A stretch of DNA of 37,784 nucleotides from NCBI GenBank assembly GCA_938039295.1, contig CALHUY010000092.1:1-37784 (forward strand). Direction: 5' to 3'. The notes beneath the pieces were generated by a model. The model saw only the letters and a program-made list of their open reading frames with translations, had not been told where the DNA came from and did not search any database. The position numbers and the translations under genes were made by a program. Shown piece by piece: positions 15,590-24,436 of the stretch. The DNA comes from an uncultured Solobacterium sp. (lineage in GTDB: Bacteria; Bacillota_I; Bacilli_A; Erysipelotrichales; Erysipelotrichaceae). How positions within the stretch are numbered: position 1 is the first letter of the stretch; each line of letters begins with the position of its first letter.

Positions 15590-17663
15590 GAAGACTCTCA
15601 TTCTACTTATAATCTGTATGTTACTTCCATTTGTTGGATGCAAAAAGAAAGTAACAGACACATTAAATAATGGAGAGTGGTTAACAGAACTTACAAGACA
15701 AGCTGGTATTACTAGCTATCAACAAGATGAACCATATTACTTAAATATAAGTTCAAATTCTCCTTATTTCAGTGTTGTTCAGTCTTCTGTTGAGTGGGAA
15801 TTATTAACACCATCAAAAGCATTTGATCCATCCGCTACATTAACAAGAGAAATGGTTGCTTATACATTGATGAATCTTATTTCAAGAACGCATGAAGGTT
15901 TATCAGATGTGATTAAAGACTTACAGGATTGTAGTTATCCAGACCAGGTCAAGGCTGCTGTTGCAAGTGGATTAATGAGCCTTGATGAGCGTCAGCGTTT
16001 TCGTCCAAAAGAAGTCATTTCAAAAGAAGAAGCTTTTGGATATTTAGCACAGGTTATTGACATTGTTAATAATCGTAAATTTAGTGATACAAAAACAACA
16101 GTACAGTTAAAAGATGATGTTCAATTTTTGGATGAAGAACCTAAACAGTTTGATGAGGAAACATTAACCGCATACTTTCAATCAGACTCTTCTATACGAA
16201 CGGGGATGTATATTGCATATGATGATGCATATTATCGTGTATTAAATTGTGAGTATACAAATCAAGGGATTAAAACAACATTAGAACTAGTAAAAATGGA
16301 AGATGTTGTCGATCAGTTTGATATACAAGGTGGTACGGATTTAGAGTTTAATCATGCAAGAATCTTTGATGGTAATGGAAATGTTATACAGGAAGGGACA
16401 GAGCAGAGTCACTCTCTGTCCTTAATGTCTACAAGTTTAATCAATCATACTTTTGATATGAAAGGGTTTCGGGTATCACTAAAAGGTACTACTAGTTCTC
16501 TGCATGCAGAGGTGTCTAAACAATTACAAGTTGGTGGACTGCTATATGCAAATGCAGCATTAGATAATTTGCATATTCAATACAAGTGGGATAAGGATGA
16601 AGATAGAATTCAATATGGCTACTTAAAAGCAGACTTTACAACATCAGAGAACATTGGCTTACGAAATGGTATGTATAAGGAGTTATACGGTGACTTTTCA
16701 AAACTAAATCCGAAAGATTTCATTAGTACAGTACAAAACATTTTTCAAACAAAACAGGAAGTTTTGACTGACACACTTACACTTTGTACTGTTAAAATTC
16801 CTTTACCAAATGCACCTATGGTATCTGTAGTAATGAAACTGAATGTAAATATATACGCAACTGGTAAAGCTGAATTAGCGTTTGTACAGAATCATGTTGT
16901 AGGATGTGAAATTCGCAATGGTAATATGCGCATTATCTCTGATCATAGTAAAAATGCTACTGCATCCATTCGTGCTGAAACTGGTATTACACTTGGAACG
17001 AATCTTGCGTTACATGCATTCAATCAAAATATTATGGATGCTGAGATTGATGCAGGCGCAAAAGGTTATTTCCGTACAAAAACATATCTATATAATGATG
17101 AAGGAAAAGCTGAAGAATACGATATAGATGTACAGCCAGACCTTGTAGAAGAATTATCAGAAGGAAATCCTGATATAAAAGTATGTACAGAATTAAATGC
17201 GTATTGGTTATGTAATTTAAAATTAAATAGTTCTAAAAGTCTTGCTGGAAGATTTGGCTTTGGCAGAAATATTCCAATACTAAGTGAATCGAATGCACCA
17301 TTATTTCCAAAAGGAAAAGTAACGTATGAAAACTGGATGAGTGTCGATCATTGTAGTTGTGAGGATAGAGAAAAAGCACCAACAATTGATTCTATACAGG
17401 TTAAAAAGAGAATCACTTTAAAAGACTATTCATTGATTACTGGTGTTGGTATCAGTACGCGTATACAAATATCTGGACTTCCAGAAGGATACACAGTAGA
17501 AGATTTAATATATACAAGTAAGGATGAAGAGATTGCTGTAGTAAATACATTTGGTGAAGTAATAGGTCAAAAGACTGGTGGTACTGACATATTGATAGAG
17601 ACAAAGGATAAAAAGCACCTTGTGCACTGCCATATATTGGTTGTTGAGTTAAATCGAAAATGA
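15567..17663 (+). CDS. Large T7SS-locus lipoprotein with SLH-like and Big_2-like regions
   Basis: A 698-aa protein beginning with a basic n-region, a hydrophobic core (LILLIICMLLP) and FVGC-KKK, a plausible though slightly atypical lipobox with Cys25, so it is predicted to be a lipoprotein on the outer face of the membrane. Residues about 80-168 resemble S-layer homology repeats (LTREMVAYTLMNLI ... ASGLMSLDERQRFRPKEVISKEEAFGYL). The middle (about 170-590) is a unique, beta-rich region I do not recognise. Residues about 605-693 resemble a Big_2 Ig-like domain (YTSKDEEIAVVNTFGEVIG). It overlaps the upstream WXG100 gene by 23 bp and the ATPase gene by the 4-base ATGA, so it belongs to the operon. 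No ribosome site precedes this ATG, suggesting coupled translation. It could be a surface component, receptor or substrate. Confidence 0.75.
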   Translation: MRPVFSIKKTLILLIICMLLPFVGCKKKVTDTLNNGEWLTELTRQAGITSYQQDEPYYLNISSNSPYFSVVQSSVEWELLTPSKAFDPSATLTREMVAYTLMNLISRTHEGLSDVIKDLQDCSYPDQVKAAVASGLMSLDERQRFRPKEVISKEEAFGYLAQVIDIVNNRKFSDTKTTVQLKDDVQFLDEEPKQFDEETLTAYFQSDSSIRTGMYIAYDDAYYRVLNCEYTNQGIKTTLELVKMEDVVDQFDIQGGTDLEFNHARIFDGNGNVIQEGTEQSHSLSLMSTSLINHTFDMKGFRVSLKGTTSSLHAEVSKQLQVGGLLYANAALDNLHIQYKWDKDEDRIQYGYLKADFTTSENIGLRNGMYKELYGDFSKLNPKDFISTVQNIFQTKQEVLTDTLTLCTVKIPLPNAPMVSVVMKLNVNIYATGKAELAFVQNHVVGCEIRNGNMRIISDHSKNATASIRAETGITLGTNLALHAFNQNIMDAEIDAGAKGYFRTKTYLYNDEGKAEEYDIDVQPDLVEELSEGNPDIKVCTELNAYWLCNLKLNSSKSLAGRFGFGRNIPILSESNAPLFPKGKVTYENWMSVDHCSCEDREKAPTIDSIQVKKRITLKDYSLITGVGISTRIQISGLPEGYTVEDLIYTSKDEEIAVVNTFGEVIGQKTGGTDILIETKDKKHLVHCHILVVELNRK

Positions 17664-20600
17664 TTTTATATGCTGAGTATAAAGATAAACTATGTTTGAT
17701 ATTGGTTGATGAGAATCGAGTAGAACATACAATATTCGGTTCTCATTTTACGTTGTACCAAAATGAAAATAGCGTAGTCATTCAAGTTATAGAAGATGGT
17801 ATTTCCTATTTATTAAATAGTGAACAATCTTGTCTTGTACAAGAGATTCAGTTTAGTGTGATACCTTTCTATCAAGGATGGAATCAATTCAAGTCATATC
17901 TTTATCAAGATACGATAATCATAGGTACAGTCATGAATGATATAACGGTTTCAACAGAACGATTAAATAGAAATGCAATTACTATCAATTATGATACAAA
18001 AGAAATTATTGTTGATGCGTCTATACATGCATACTTGAATCAAAGACGTATCTATAAAACTTCATTTAAATCAGGTGATTTACTAGAAACTTATTATCTG
18101 CGAATACAATTTGAAGATGATTTTATCCTTGTAAATCAACCTTCAAATAGTAGTTGTCATTTAAGTCTGTTTCATCCTAAGACAACAACACTTTCTCCAA
18201 TCAAATATGAAGAAATAGATACGATATATCAACCTGATATAATCGATGAATATATATTAACAGTAGAAGAGCCTGAACATATCAGTCATTACGAGAAACG
18301 TTCTGTAATCTTTTCTGTAGGTCCTGCGATTACAATGAGTTTAGCATCTATGAGTGGTGCCTCTATTTCAATGTACCGTGGTTACATGAATGGAAGAGAT
18401 ATTGTGGATATGTTACCAATGATTTTACTACCTAGTATGATGTTGCTAAGTACAATTCTTTGGAATCCACTACAACAACTACATGAGAAAAAAGAAAACC
18501 AGAAAAAGATTCAGCTACGTAAAACAGAGTATGAAGCGTATCTAGAACAATTAAAAATGAAAGTTGATAGAATACATCAAATCTATACAGATTCTACGAA
18601 GAAACTAGTTGCTAATGAGAATCAGATATTAAAGCAGTTATATCCTAAATGTATTTATCTTCCAATTGGTCAAACGAAAGGAGCGATTAACTACGTCTTT
18701 GAACAACCGTTTCAATTTCAGAAAAATGATTCTGAATTTCAAGAAAGCTTAAATGACATTATTGCATACGCTGATGCACTAGATGCTCCATATATCTTAA
18801 AACTTAAAAGCGGAAGTCATATTGTATTACAGCATTTAGATGAATATCTTTTTAGTATTCTTCGCTATTTAACAACAGCATATCGTCATCAAGATGTACT
18901 GATTGCATGTTTGATTCAAACAAATGATGATGTTTCATATAGTTGGCTAAAAAAGATACCGCATATGTATCACAATGGATCACGTTGTATATCATCATCC
19001 ATACAAGAATTAAATGTTAAAACACAAAACTTTAATGGTATAAAAGTATTGTTTAATTTTTCAAACCAATATTTAAGTGAACTGAAAGAATGGATTACAT
19101 TTGATACTGTCGAACATTACAATGCAACACACATTCTGATGAAAGAAGGGGATGTAATCATTGTTCGGAATCATGAGAAAAAGACATTTCATCTATGTTA
19201 TAAATTTAATGATTTTATAATGACGGATGTAAGATATCAAATATCTTCTAAACAAAATTCTATACCAAATAAGCACTCTTTCTTTTCTATCTATGATGTA
19301 GATAGGATTGAAGACTTAAATATACATGATAGATGGTGTACTAGTGATATTTCAAAGTCTATGCAAATACGTTTAGGAAAAGACATATATAATCAACCAA
19401 TTTATTTTGATTTACATGAATGCAAGGATGGGCCACATGGTCTAGTTGCAGGGACAACAGGTAGTGGGAAAAGTGAACTAATTACGACATTGCTTTTATC
19501 TTTAGCTATTTCATTTTCGCCTAAGGATTTACAGATTGTATTAATTGATTTTAAAGGTGGTGGAGTAGGCTCTGTTTTGTGCTTAAAAGACAATCAATTA
19601 CCACATATCTGTGGTAACCTTTCAAATCTTGATATTGACGATATGAAACGTTCCTTGCATGCATTAAAGAATATATGTTCCTATCGTGAAAAACTATTTA
19701 AAGAAGTATCGAATACTTTTGGAGTTCCTATTATTAATTTGAATGCATATCGAAAGGCAATTACAGCAAATTCTGAATATCCTTCATTAGCCGAACTTCT
19801 AATAGTTGTAGACGAATTTGCTGAGCTTAAAAGAGAAAGGCCAGAGTTTTTAGAAGAACTGATTGTCATTGCCCGTGTAGGTAGATCGCTTGGTATACAT
19901 TTAATTCTTGCGACACAGAAACCTACAGGTGTTGTAAATGATCAAATCTGGGCAAATACAAATTTCCGTATATGCATGCGTGTTGCAGATAGACAAGATT
20001 CAATGGAGGTATTACATGATGCTAGAGCTGCTTTCTTACAAAAACCAGGGGAGTTCTATTTATTTAATGCGAGTGGAATTCAATACGGTATGGCAGGATA
20101 TGCGCATGCAAAGAAGGAACCGATACGACATATCGAAATCTTAGATCAACAAGGAAATGTTGAAGTATCATCTTCTTTAAAACAAACACAACCTGCACAA
20201 ATTACGCAAATATTAAATACAATACGAACGCTGTATCCGGCCAATGTAAAACAATTGTGGTTAAATCCATTATCGTTATATCCAATTCCTTGTGATACAG
20301 AGTTTTCGATTGGATATATTGATGATTATTATTTTTTCGCACAGCCAAAACTATTATTAGATTTTAAAAACCATCATTGCTACTTGTTTGTTGGTAAATC
20401 TTATCAAGAACGAGCAAACATCGTAAAACTCTTATTGCATCGAATCCAGCAAAGAAATCAACAGGTATATATGATTGATGACTTATTCTGTAAGATTAAC
20501 AATAACATCAATTTATTTCATAATGAAAATCAAGAGGCTATAATCGATTTCTTTAGTAATCTAAAACAAAACCAGTACTCTTATTTACTCATTACGGATT

Positions 20601-20902
20601 TAACACTATTTTTGCAGAATGAACTCTATAAAGAATTCTTAATTAAATTACTTGAAATGAATCAAAAGTATAATATTCATTTATTGCTCATCAATCAAAG
20701 TGTTGTTACTATTCCATATCGAATCTTAACTCTAATTTCATGTAAGATTAGTTTAAGTAATGATAATGTCCAAGAAATACAAGCTTTATTTTCTACGTCT
20801 GAAAAAAGTATTCAAAAAAAGAGTGGATATGGCTTAGTCATGTCTCATCAGAATATACTTGAATGCAGTTTCTTCCAGATGGGAGATATTCATGAGTTGT
20901 AG
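17660..20902 (+). CDS. EssC-like FtsK/SpoIIIE ATPase of a type VII secretion-like system
   Basis: 1080-aa motor protein. The N-terminal about 200 residues form two beta-rich FHA-like regions without recognisable motif residues. Two membrane segments lie at about 215-235 and 252-272 (VGPAITMSLASMSGA; MLPMILLPSMMLLSTILW), followed by a charged coiled coil. After a region matching the degenerate D0 of EssC, a full FtsK ATPase follows: Walker A GTTGSGKS (598-605) and Walker B LLIVVDEFAE (Asp718, Glu719), plus ATQKPTGVV. A second ATPase-like region near 905-1080 has only a broken Walker A (VGKSYQE, Gly912-Lys913-Ser914). EssC proteins usually have about 1300-1500 aa with three ATPase modules, so this one is short. 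The start overlaps the lipoprotein stop (ATGA). Confidence 0.88.
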   Translation: MILYAEYKDKLCLILVDENRVEHTIFGSHFTLYQNENSVVIQVIEDGISYLLNSEQSCLVQEIQFSVIPFYQGWNQFKSYLYQDTIIIGTVMNDITVSTERLNRNAITINYDTKEIIVDASIHAYLNQRRIYKTSFKSGDLLETYYLRIQFEDDFILVNQPSNSSCHLSLFHPKTTTLSPIKYEEIDTIYQPDIIDEYILTVEEPEHISHYEKRSVIFSVGPAITMSLASMSGASISMYRGYMNGRDIVDMLPMILLPSMMLLSTILWNPLQQLHEKKENQKKIQLRKTEYEAYLEQLKMKVDRIHQIYTDSTKKLVANENQILKQLYPKCIYLPIGQTKGAINYVFEQPFQFQKNDSEFQESLNDIIAYADALDAPYILKLKSGSHIVLQHLDEYLFSILRYLTTAYRHQDVLIACLIQTNDDVSYSWLKKIPHMYHNGSRCISSSIQELNVKTQNFNGIKVLFNFSNQYLSELKEWITFDTVEHYNATHILMKEGDVIIVRNHEKKTFHLCYKFNDFIMTDVRYQISSKQNSIPNKHSFFSIYDVDRIEDLNIHDRWCTSDISKSMQIRLGKDIYNQPIYFDLHECKDGPHGLVAGTTGSGKSELITTLLLSLAISFSPKDLQIVLIDFKGGGVGSVLCLKDNQLPHICGNLSNLDIDDMKRSLHALKNICSYREKLFKEVSNTFGVPIINLNAYRKAITANSEYPSLAELLIVVDEFAELKRERPEFLEELIVIARVGRSLGIHLILATQKPTGVVNDQIWANTNFRICMRVADRQDSMEVLHDARAAFLQKPGEFYLFNASGIQYGMAGYAHAKKEPIRHIEILDQQGNVEVSSSLKQTQPAQITQILNTIRTLYPANVKQLWLNPLSLYPIPCDTEFSIGYIDDYYFFAQPKLLLDFKNHHCYLFVGKSYQERANIVKLLLHRIQQRNQQVYMIDDLFCKINNNINLFHNENQEAIIDFFSNLKQNQYSYLLITDLTLFLQNELYKEFLIKLLEMNQKYNIHLLLINQSVVTIPYRILTLISCKISLSNDNVQEIQALFSTSEKSIQKKSGYGLVMSHQNILECSFFQMGDIHEL

Positions 20903-21152
20903 CGATATTCTATGTATCTATATTCAGTTTCCAATCATTAAAAGAGAATATGAATGTAGAGTAAATTTAGATAATCATTTTCAAGATATCTTAGAACAAT
21001 TATTTGTATTAAAAAAAGAAGATTTTGGTGATATGTATCAATTATCTAATATGATAATGATTCAATGTAATGATACGAAACAATACTGTAGTATGAATGT
21101 ATCTCTAAGAACTATGCGTGTAAAAGAGGGTATGACTTTCAAGGTTTATTGA
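20892..21152 (+). CDS. YukD/EsaB-like ubiquitin-fold protein
   Basis: An 86-aa protein with the beta-grasp pattern of YukD/EsaB: an N-terminal beta hairpin (ILCIYIQFP...YECRVNLD), a helix (HFQDILEQLFVL), and a C-terminal SLRTMRVKEGMTFKVY, matching the 'tL...gi.dGd.l.v' end of the family. In canonical T7SSb loci this protein is a small cytoplasmic regulatory component. The chosen ATG overlaps the ATPase stop; GGGAGA lies 8 bases before it. A longer frame from 20859 lacks a ribosome site. Identification rests on pattern and position, so moderate certainty. Confidence 0.65.
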   Translation: MSCSDILCIYIQFPIIKREYECRVNLDNHFQDILEQLFVLKKEDFGDMYQLSNMIMIQCNDTKQYCSMNVSLRTMRVKEGMTFKVY

Positions 21153-21156
21153 ACGG

Positions 21157-21165
21157 TGTTAAAAT
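21157..21165 (+). promoter_or_regulatory. Extended -10 for the M3 peptidase gene
   Basis: TGT plus TAAAAT (21157-21165), with a weak -35 (TTTCAA at 21137-21142, 17-bp spacing). It overlaps the end of the ubiquitin-like gene and gives a transcript start about 15 bp before the peptidase ribosome site. Confidence 0.5.
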
Positions 21166-21187
21166 ACTGCCATGGAGGTTTATTGCA

Positions 21188-22885
21188 ATGACAAAATTTA
21201 ATGATATGAAATATACCCGTCCTGACTTTGAAGAAACAAAGGCAAAGATGGAAGAACTTGTTTCAGAGATGAGACAAGCTAAGGATGCAGAAACATTTTT
21301 AAACGCATTCTGGCGTATGAACAAGTTACGTCGTCATTTATATACAATGATTACACTTGTTAATATCCGTCACAGTATTAATACAGCAGATGAATTTTAT
21401 GATGCAGAAAATAACTATTGGGATGAAACTGGTCCACAATATTCTGTAATTGAAAACGAACTGGTAAAGGCAGTTTTAGAAGCACCATTTAGAGAAGAAT
21501 TACTAAAGGAAATTCCTGAGACTTACTTCCAATTAAGTGAATGTTCGTTAAAGGCATTTGATCCACGTATTGTACCTCTTATGATTGAGGAAAATAAACT
21601 TACAAGCGAGTATGGAAAACTAAAAGCTTCTGCGAAGATTGAATTTGAAGGTGAAGTTTTAAATATCTCTGAAATCACTGCTAAGATTGATACTCCTGAC
21701 CGCGAAGTACGTCGTAAGGCTTATGAAGCGAAGATGGCTTGGTTCAAAGAACATTCTGCTGAGTTTGATGAAATCTACGATAAGCTGGTAAAGATTCGTC
21801 ATCAGATGGCAAAAGAACTGGGCTATGATAATTACATCCAATTGGGCTATTATCGTATGAATCGTTTAGACTACAACGCAGAGATGGTTGCAGGATATCG
21901 TAAACAGATTCTTGATTATGTAACTCCAGCCGCTACACGTTTATTTGAAAAGCAGAGAAAGCGTATTGGCTATGATAAGCTTGCTTACTATGATCTAGGA
22001 TTCTCCTTCAAGTCTGGTAATGCAAAACCGCATGGTACAGCAGAAGAATTAGTAGAGTATGCAGTGAAGATGTATCATGAGATGTCACCTGAAACTGGTA
22101 AGTTCATCGATGTGATGAATTCTAATCAGTTATGGGATCTTGTAAGTCGTCCTAATAAACAGATGGGTGGTTATGAGACTGAAATTTATGAGTATGACGT
22201 ACCATTTATCTTCAGTAACTTTAATGGAACATCTGGTGATGTAGATGTATTAACACATGAAGCAGGACATGCTTTCCAGGCTTATTTGTCAGATCAGATT
22301 GAACTTATCGATGTGAAGTGTCCAACAATGGAATCGGCTGAGATTGATTCTATGTCTATGGAATTCTTTGCATATCCTTGGATGGAATTATTCTTTAAAG
22401 AAGAAACAGAGAAGTATAAGTTTGCACACATGGCAGGTACAATTACATTCTTGCCATACGGTGCATTAGTTGACCATTATCAACATGAAGTATACGAACA
22501 TCCAGAGATGACACCGGCAGAGCGTAAGGCATGCTGGAGAAGATTAGAGAAGATGTATATGCCTTATAAGGATTATGAAGGCTGCGATATCCTAGAAGAA
22601 GGTACGTGGTGGTATCAACAAGGTCATATTTTCGAAAGCCCATTCTACTATATTGACTATACATTAGCTCAAGTTTGTGCTCAGCAATTCTTCATCCGTA
22701 TGGATAAGAAAGATCCTACATACTGGGAAGACTATAAGAAGTTATGTAGACTTGGTGGTACGTTATCCTTTACAAAGCTTGTAAAGGAAGCAGGTATTCG
22801 TGTTCCATTTGAAGAGGGAACAGTAAAGGAAATTGTTTCTTACCTGGAAGATCATCTCAATCGTATTGACGATACAGCACTATAA
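21188..22885 (+). CDS. M3-family oligoendopeptidase (PepF-like)
   Basis: 565-aa cytoplasmic zinc metallopeptidase cutting short peptides. The zinc site is HEAGH at 357-361 in DVLTHEAGHAFQAYL, with the family's downstream Glu in ESAEIDSMSMEFFAYPWMELF. The helical N-terminus and length match the smaller M3 oligoendopeptidases of Bacillota. An in-frame TTG at 21149 would add 13 residues, but GGAGG at 21174-21178 fits the ATG at 21188 (9-base spacer). It follows the T7SS-like operon closely but appears to have its own promoter, so it is more likely a housekeeping neighbour than a component. Confidence 0.93.
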   Translation: MTKFNDMKYTRPDFEETKAKMEELVSEMRQAKDAETFLNAFWRMNKLRRHLYTMITLVNIRHSINTADEFYDAENNYWDETGPQYSVIENELVKAVLEAPFREELLKEIPETYFQLSECSLKAFDPRIVPLMIEENKLTSEYGKLKASAKIEFEGEVLNISEITAKIDTPDREVRRKAYEAKMAWFKEHSAEFDEIYDKLVKIRHQMAKELGYDNYIQLGYYRMNRLDYNAEMVAGYRKQILDYVTPAATRLFEKQRKRIGYDKLAYYDLGFSFKSGNAKPHGTAEELVEYAVKMYHEMSPETGKFIDVMNSNQLWDLVSRPNKQMGGYETEIYEYDVPFIFSNFNGTSGDVDVLTHEAGHAFQAYLSDQIELIDVKCPTMESAEIDSMSMEFFAYPWMELFFKEETEKYKFAHMAGTITFLPYGALVDHYQHEVYEHPEMTPAERKACWRRLEKMYMPYKDYEGCDILEEGTWWYQQGHIFESPFYYIDYTLAQVCAQQFFIRMDKKDPTYWEDYKKLCRLGGTLSFTKLVKEAGIRVPFEEGTVKEIVSYLEDHLNRIDDTAL

Positions 22886-22892
22886 GAAAATG

Positions 22893-22922
22893 AAAAGGAA
22901 TTGCATGCATGCAATTCCTTTT
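22893..22922. terminator. Bidirectional terminator (perfect 30-bp palindrome)
   Basis: A perfect palindrome, A4-GGAATTGCATG then its mirror ending in T4, separates the convergent M3 peptidase and ABC transporter genes. It gives a stem with T residues on both strands. Confidence 0.9.
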
Positions 22923-22927
22923 GTTAG

Positions 22928-23659
22928 TTATAAAACAGCATTTAAGAATTCTTTTGTACGTTCACTCTTTGGATTTGTAAAGATATCTTCTGGAGTTCCT
23001 TCTTCTTCAATCTTACCATTATCCATGAAGATGACTCTATCCGCAACATTCCTTGCAAAGTTCATTTCATGTGTAACAAGTATCATAGTAAGTCCTTCTT
23101 CTGCTAGCTGCTTAATGACTGCTAAGATTTCATTTACCATCTCTGGATCTAATGCGGAAGTAGGTTCATCGAACAACATGATTTCTGGCTTCATACAAAG
23201 GGCACGTGCAATTGCGACACGCTGTTTTTGTCCACCGGACAATCTTCTGACATCTGCCATCGCAAAGTCTTGCATACCAACTTTTTCAAGATAATGCATC
23301 GCTGTATCAGTGGCTTCTTGTTTCGATACCTTTAGTACTTTTAGTTGTGGCATGATGCAGTTATCAATCACAGAGTAGTTACCAAATAGATTGAACTGTT
23401 GAAAACACATTCCTACACGCTTACGAAATTGATTTACATTTTTGATAGATAGAACATCTTCGCCAAATACATGAATCATTCCACTATCAGGGATTTCTAG
23501 TAGGTTTATACAACGAAGTAGTGTGGATTTTCCAGAACCAGATTTACCGATTAAACAAACAACTTCTCCTTGATTAACAGAAAAGTCAACACCTTTAAGT
23601 ACTTCTAATGGACCAAAATTTTTATGAATATTTTTAATTTCAACAAGTGGGTTATTCAT
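22928..23659 (-). CDS. Polar amino acid ABC transporter, ATPase (probably lysine)
   Basis: 243-aa ATP-binding subunit of the GlnQ/HisP type. Walker A GKSGSGKST (38-46), Q-loop FQQFNLF, signature LSGGQKQR (140-147), Walker B MLFDEPTSALDP (Asp164, Glu165), then the H-loop VTHEMNFA. It is last in a three-gene minus-strand operon with permease and binding protein, and the lysine riboswitch at the operon's front points to lysine as the substrate. The gap to the permease is 15 bp and holds a good ribosome site (AAAGGAAAAG on the minus strand). Confidence 0.95.
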   Translation of the reverse strand: MNNPLVEIKNIHKNFGPLEVLKGVDFSVNQGEVVCLIGKSGSGKSTLLRCINLLEIPDSGMIHVFGEDVLSIKNVNQFRKRVGMCFQQFNLFGNYSVIDNCIMPQLKVLKVSKQEATDTAMHYLEKVGMQDFAMADVRRLSGGQKQRVAIARALCMKPEIMLFDEPTSALDPEMVNEILAVIKQLAEEGLTMILVTHEMNFARNVADRVIFMDNGKIEEEGTPEDIFTNPKSERTKEFLNAVL

Positions 23660-23674
23660 TTTGACTTTTCCTTT

Positions 23675-24436
23675 CTATAACTCTTTTCCACTGAACTTCA
23701 TCTGTTCAGGTGTTGTCACACTTTGTGGAAGACTAGAACTTGTCTGATTTAACTTCTTCTCGATTGCATTTAATATGATTGAAGTTACTGTAGTTAATAC
23801 AAGGTAAATAAGTGCTTCAATAAAATATGTTTCAGAGAATTTATAAGTTGTTCCTGCAATTGATTTTGCTTGGAACATCAGTTCTGTAATTGAAATGATC
23901 ATTAATACAGAAGAGTCTTTGATATTAACAATAAATTCATTACCAATAGCAGGGAAGGCATTACGAATTGCCTGTGGTAATATAACATGCAACATCGCTT
24001 GTACATTTGATAAGCCAAGAGATCTAGCTGCTTCCATCTGTCCATAATCTACGGATTGAATACCTGAGCGTACAATCTCAGACATGTATGCACCTGTATT
24101 AATTGAAATAACAAAGATGGCTGCTTGTAGGTTTGTCCAATGAATAACATTTAATAATGCATAGTAGATAAATACTGCTTGTACCATCATTGGTGTACCA
24201 CGGAAGATACCAATATAAATACTAGAAAGTACTTGGAATATTTTCTTTAAAATTTTCACATAGATAGGGGCTGTACGGTCTGCTTTAAGAGCACGTAATC
24301 CACCAATTAATAAACCAATTGCTAAACCGATAACTGTGCCAGATAGGGCAACAATTAATGTTGTTTGTACACCTAGTAATAAACTAGGCCAATAACGTAA
24401 CAATAACGTAAATACATTGTTCATAAATTTCATCAT
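23675..24436 (-). CDS. Polar amino acid ABC transporter, permease (probably lysine)
   Basis: 253-aa HisM/GlnP-type permease with about five membrane helices. The EAA loop is visible as EAARSLGLSNVQAMLHVILPQAIRNAFP. The C-terminal tail after the last helix is hydrophilic. Its start codon overlaps the binding-protein stop (ATGA), so the two are translationally coupled. Two adjacent ATGs make the exact start uncertain by one residue. Confidence 0.94.
   Translation of the reverse strand: MMKFMNNVFTLLLRYWPSLLLGVQTTLIVALSGTVIGLAIGLLIGGLRALKADRTAPIYVKILKKIFQVLSSIYIGIFRGTPMMVQAVFIYYALLNVIHWTNLQAAIFVISINTGAYMSEIVRSGIQSVDYGQMEAARSLGLSNVQAMLHVILPQAIRNAFPAIGNEFIVNIKDSSVLMIISITELMFQAKSIAGTTYKFSETYFIEALIYLVLTTVTSIILNAIEKKLNQTSSSLPQSVTTPEQMKFSGKEL

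Noticed and set aside
21149..21187. TTG at 21149 as start of the M3 peptidase
   Set aside because: It overlaps the preceding gene and promoter, while GGAGG with a 9-base spacer fits the ATG at 21188.
21188..22885. M3 peptidase as a processing component of the T7SS-like system
   Set aside because: It is a typical cytoplasmic oligopeptidase with its own promoter and no signal peptide; proximity alone is weak support.
22833..23294. Plus-strand open frame of 153 codons
   Set aside because: It is the reverse shadow of the ABC transporter ATPase, which has all family motifs on the minus strand.
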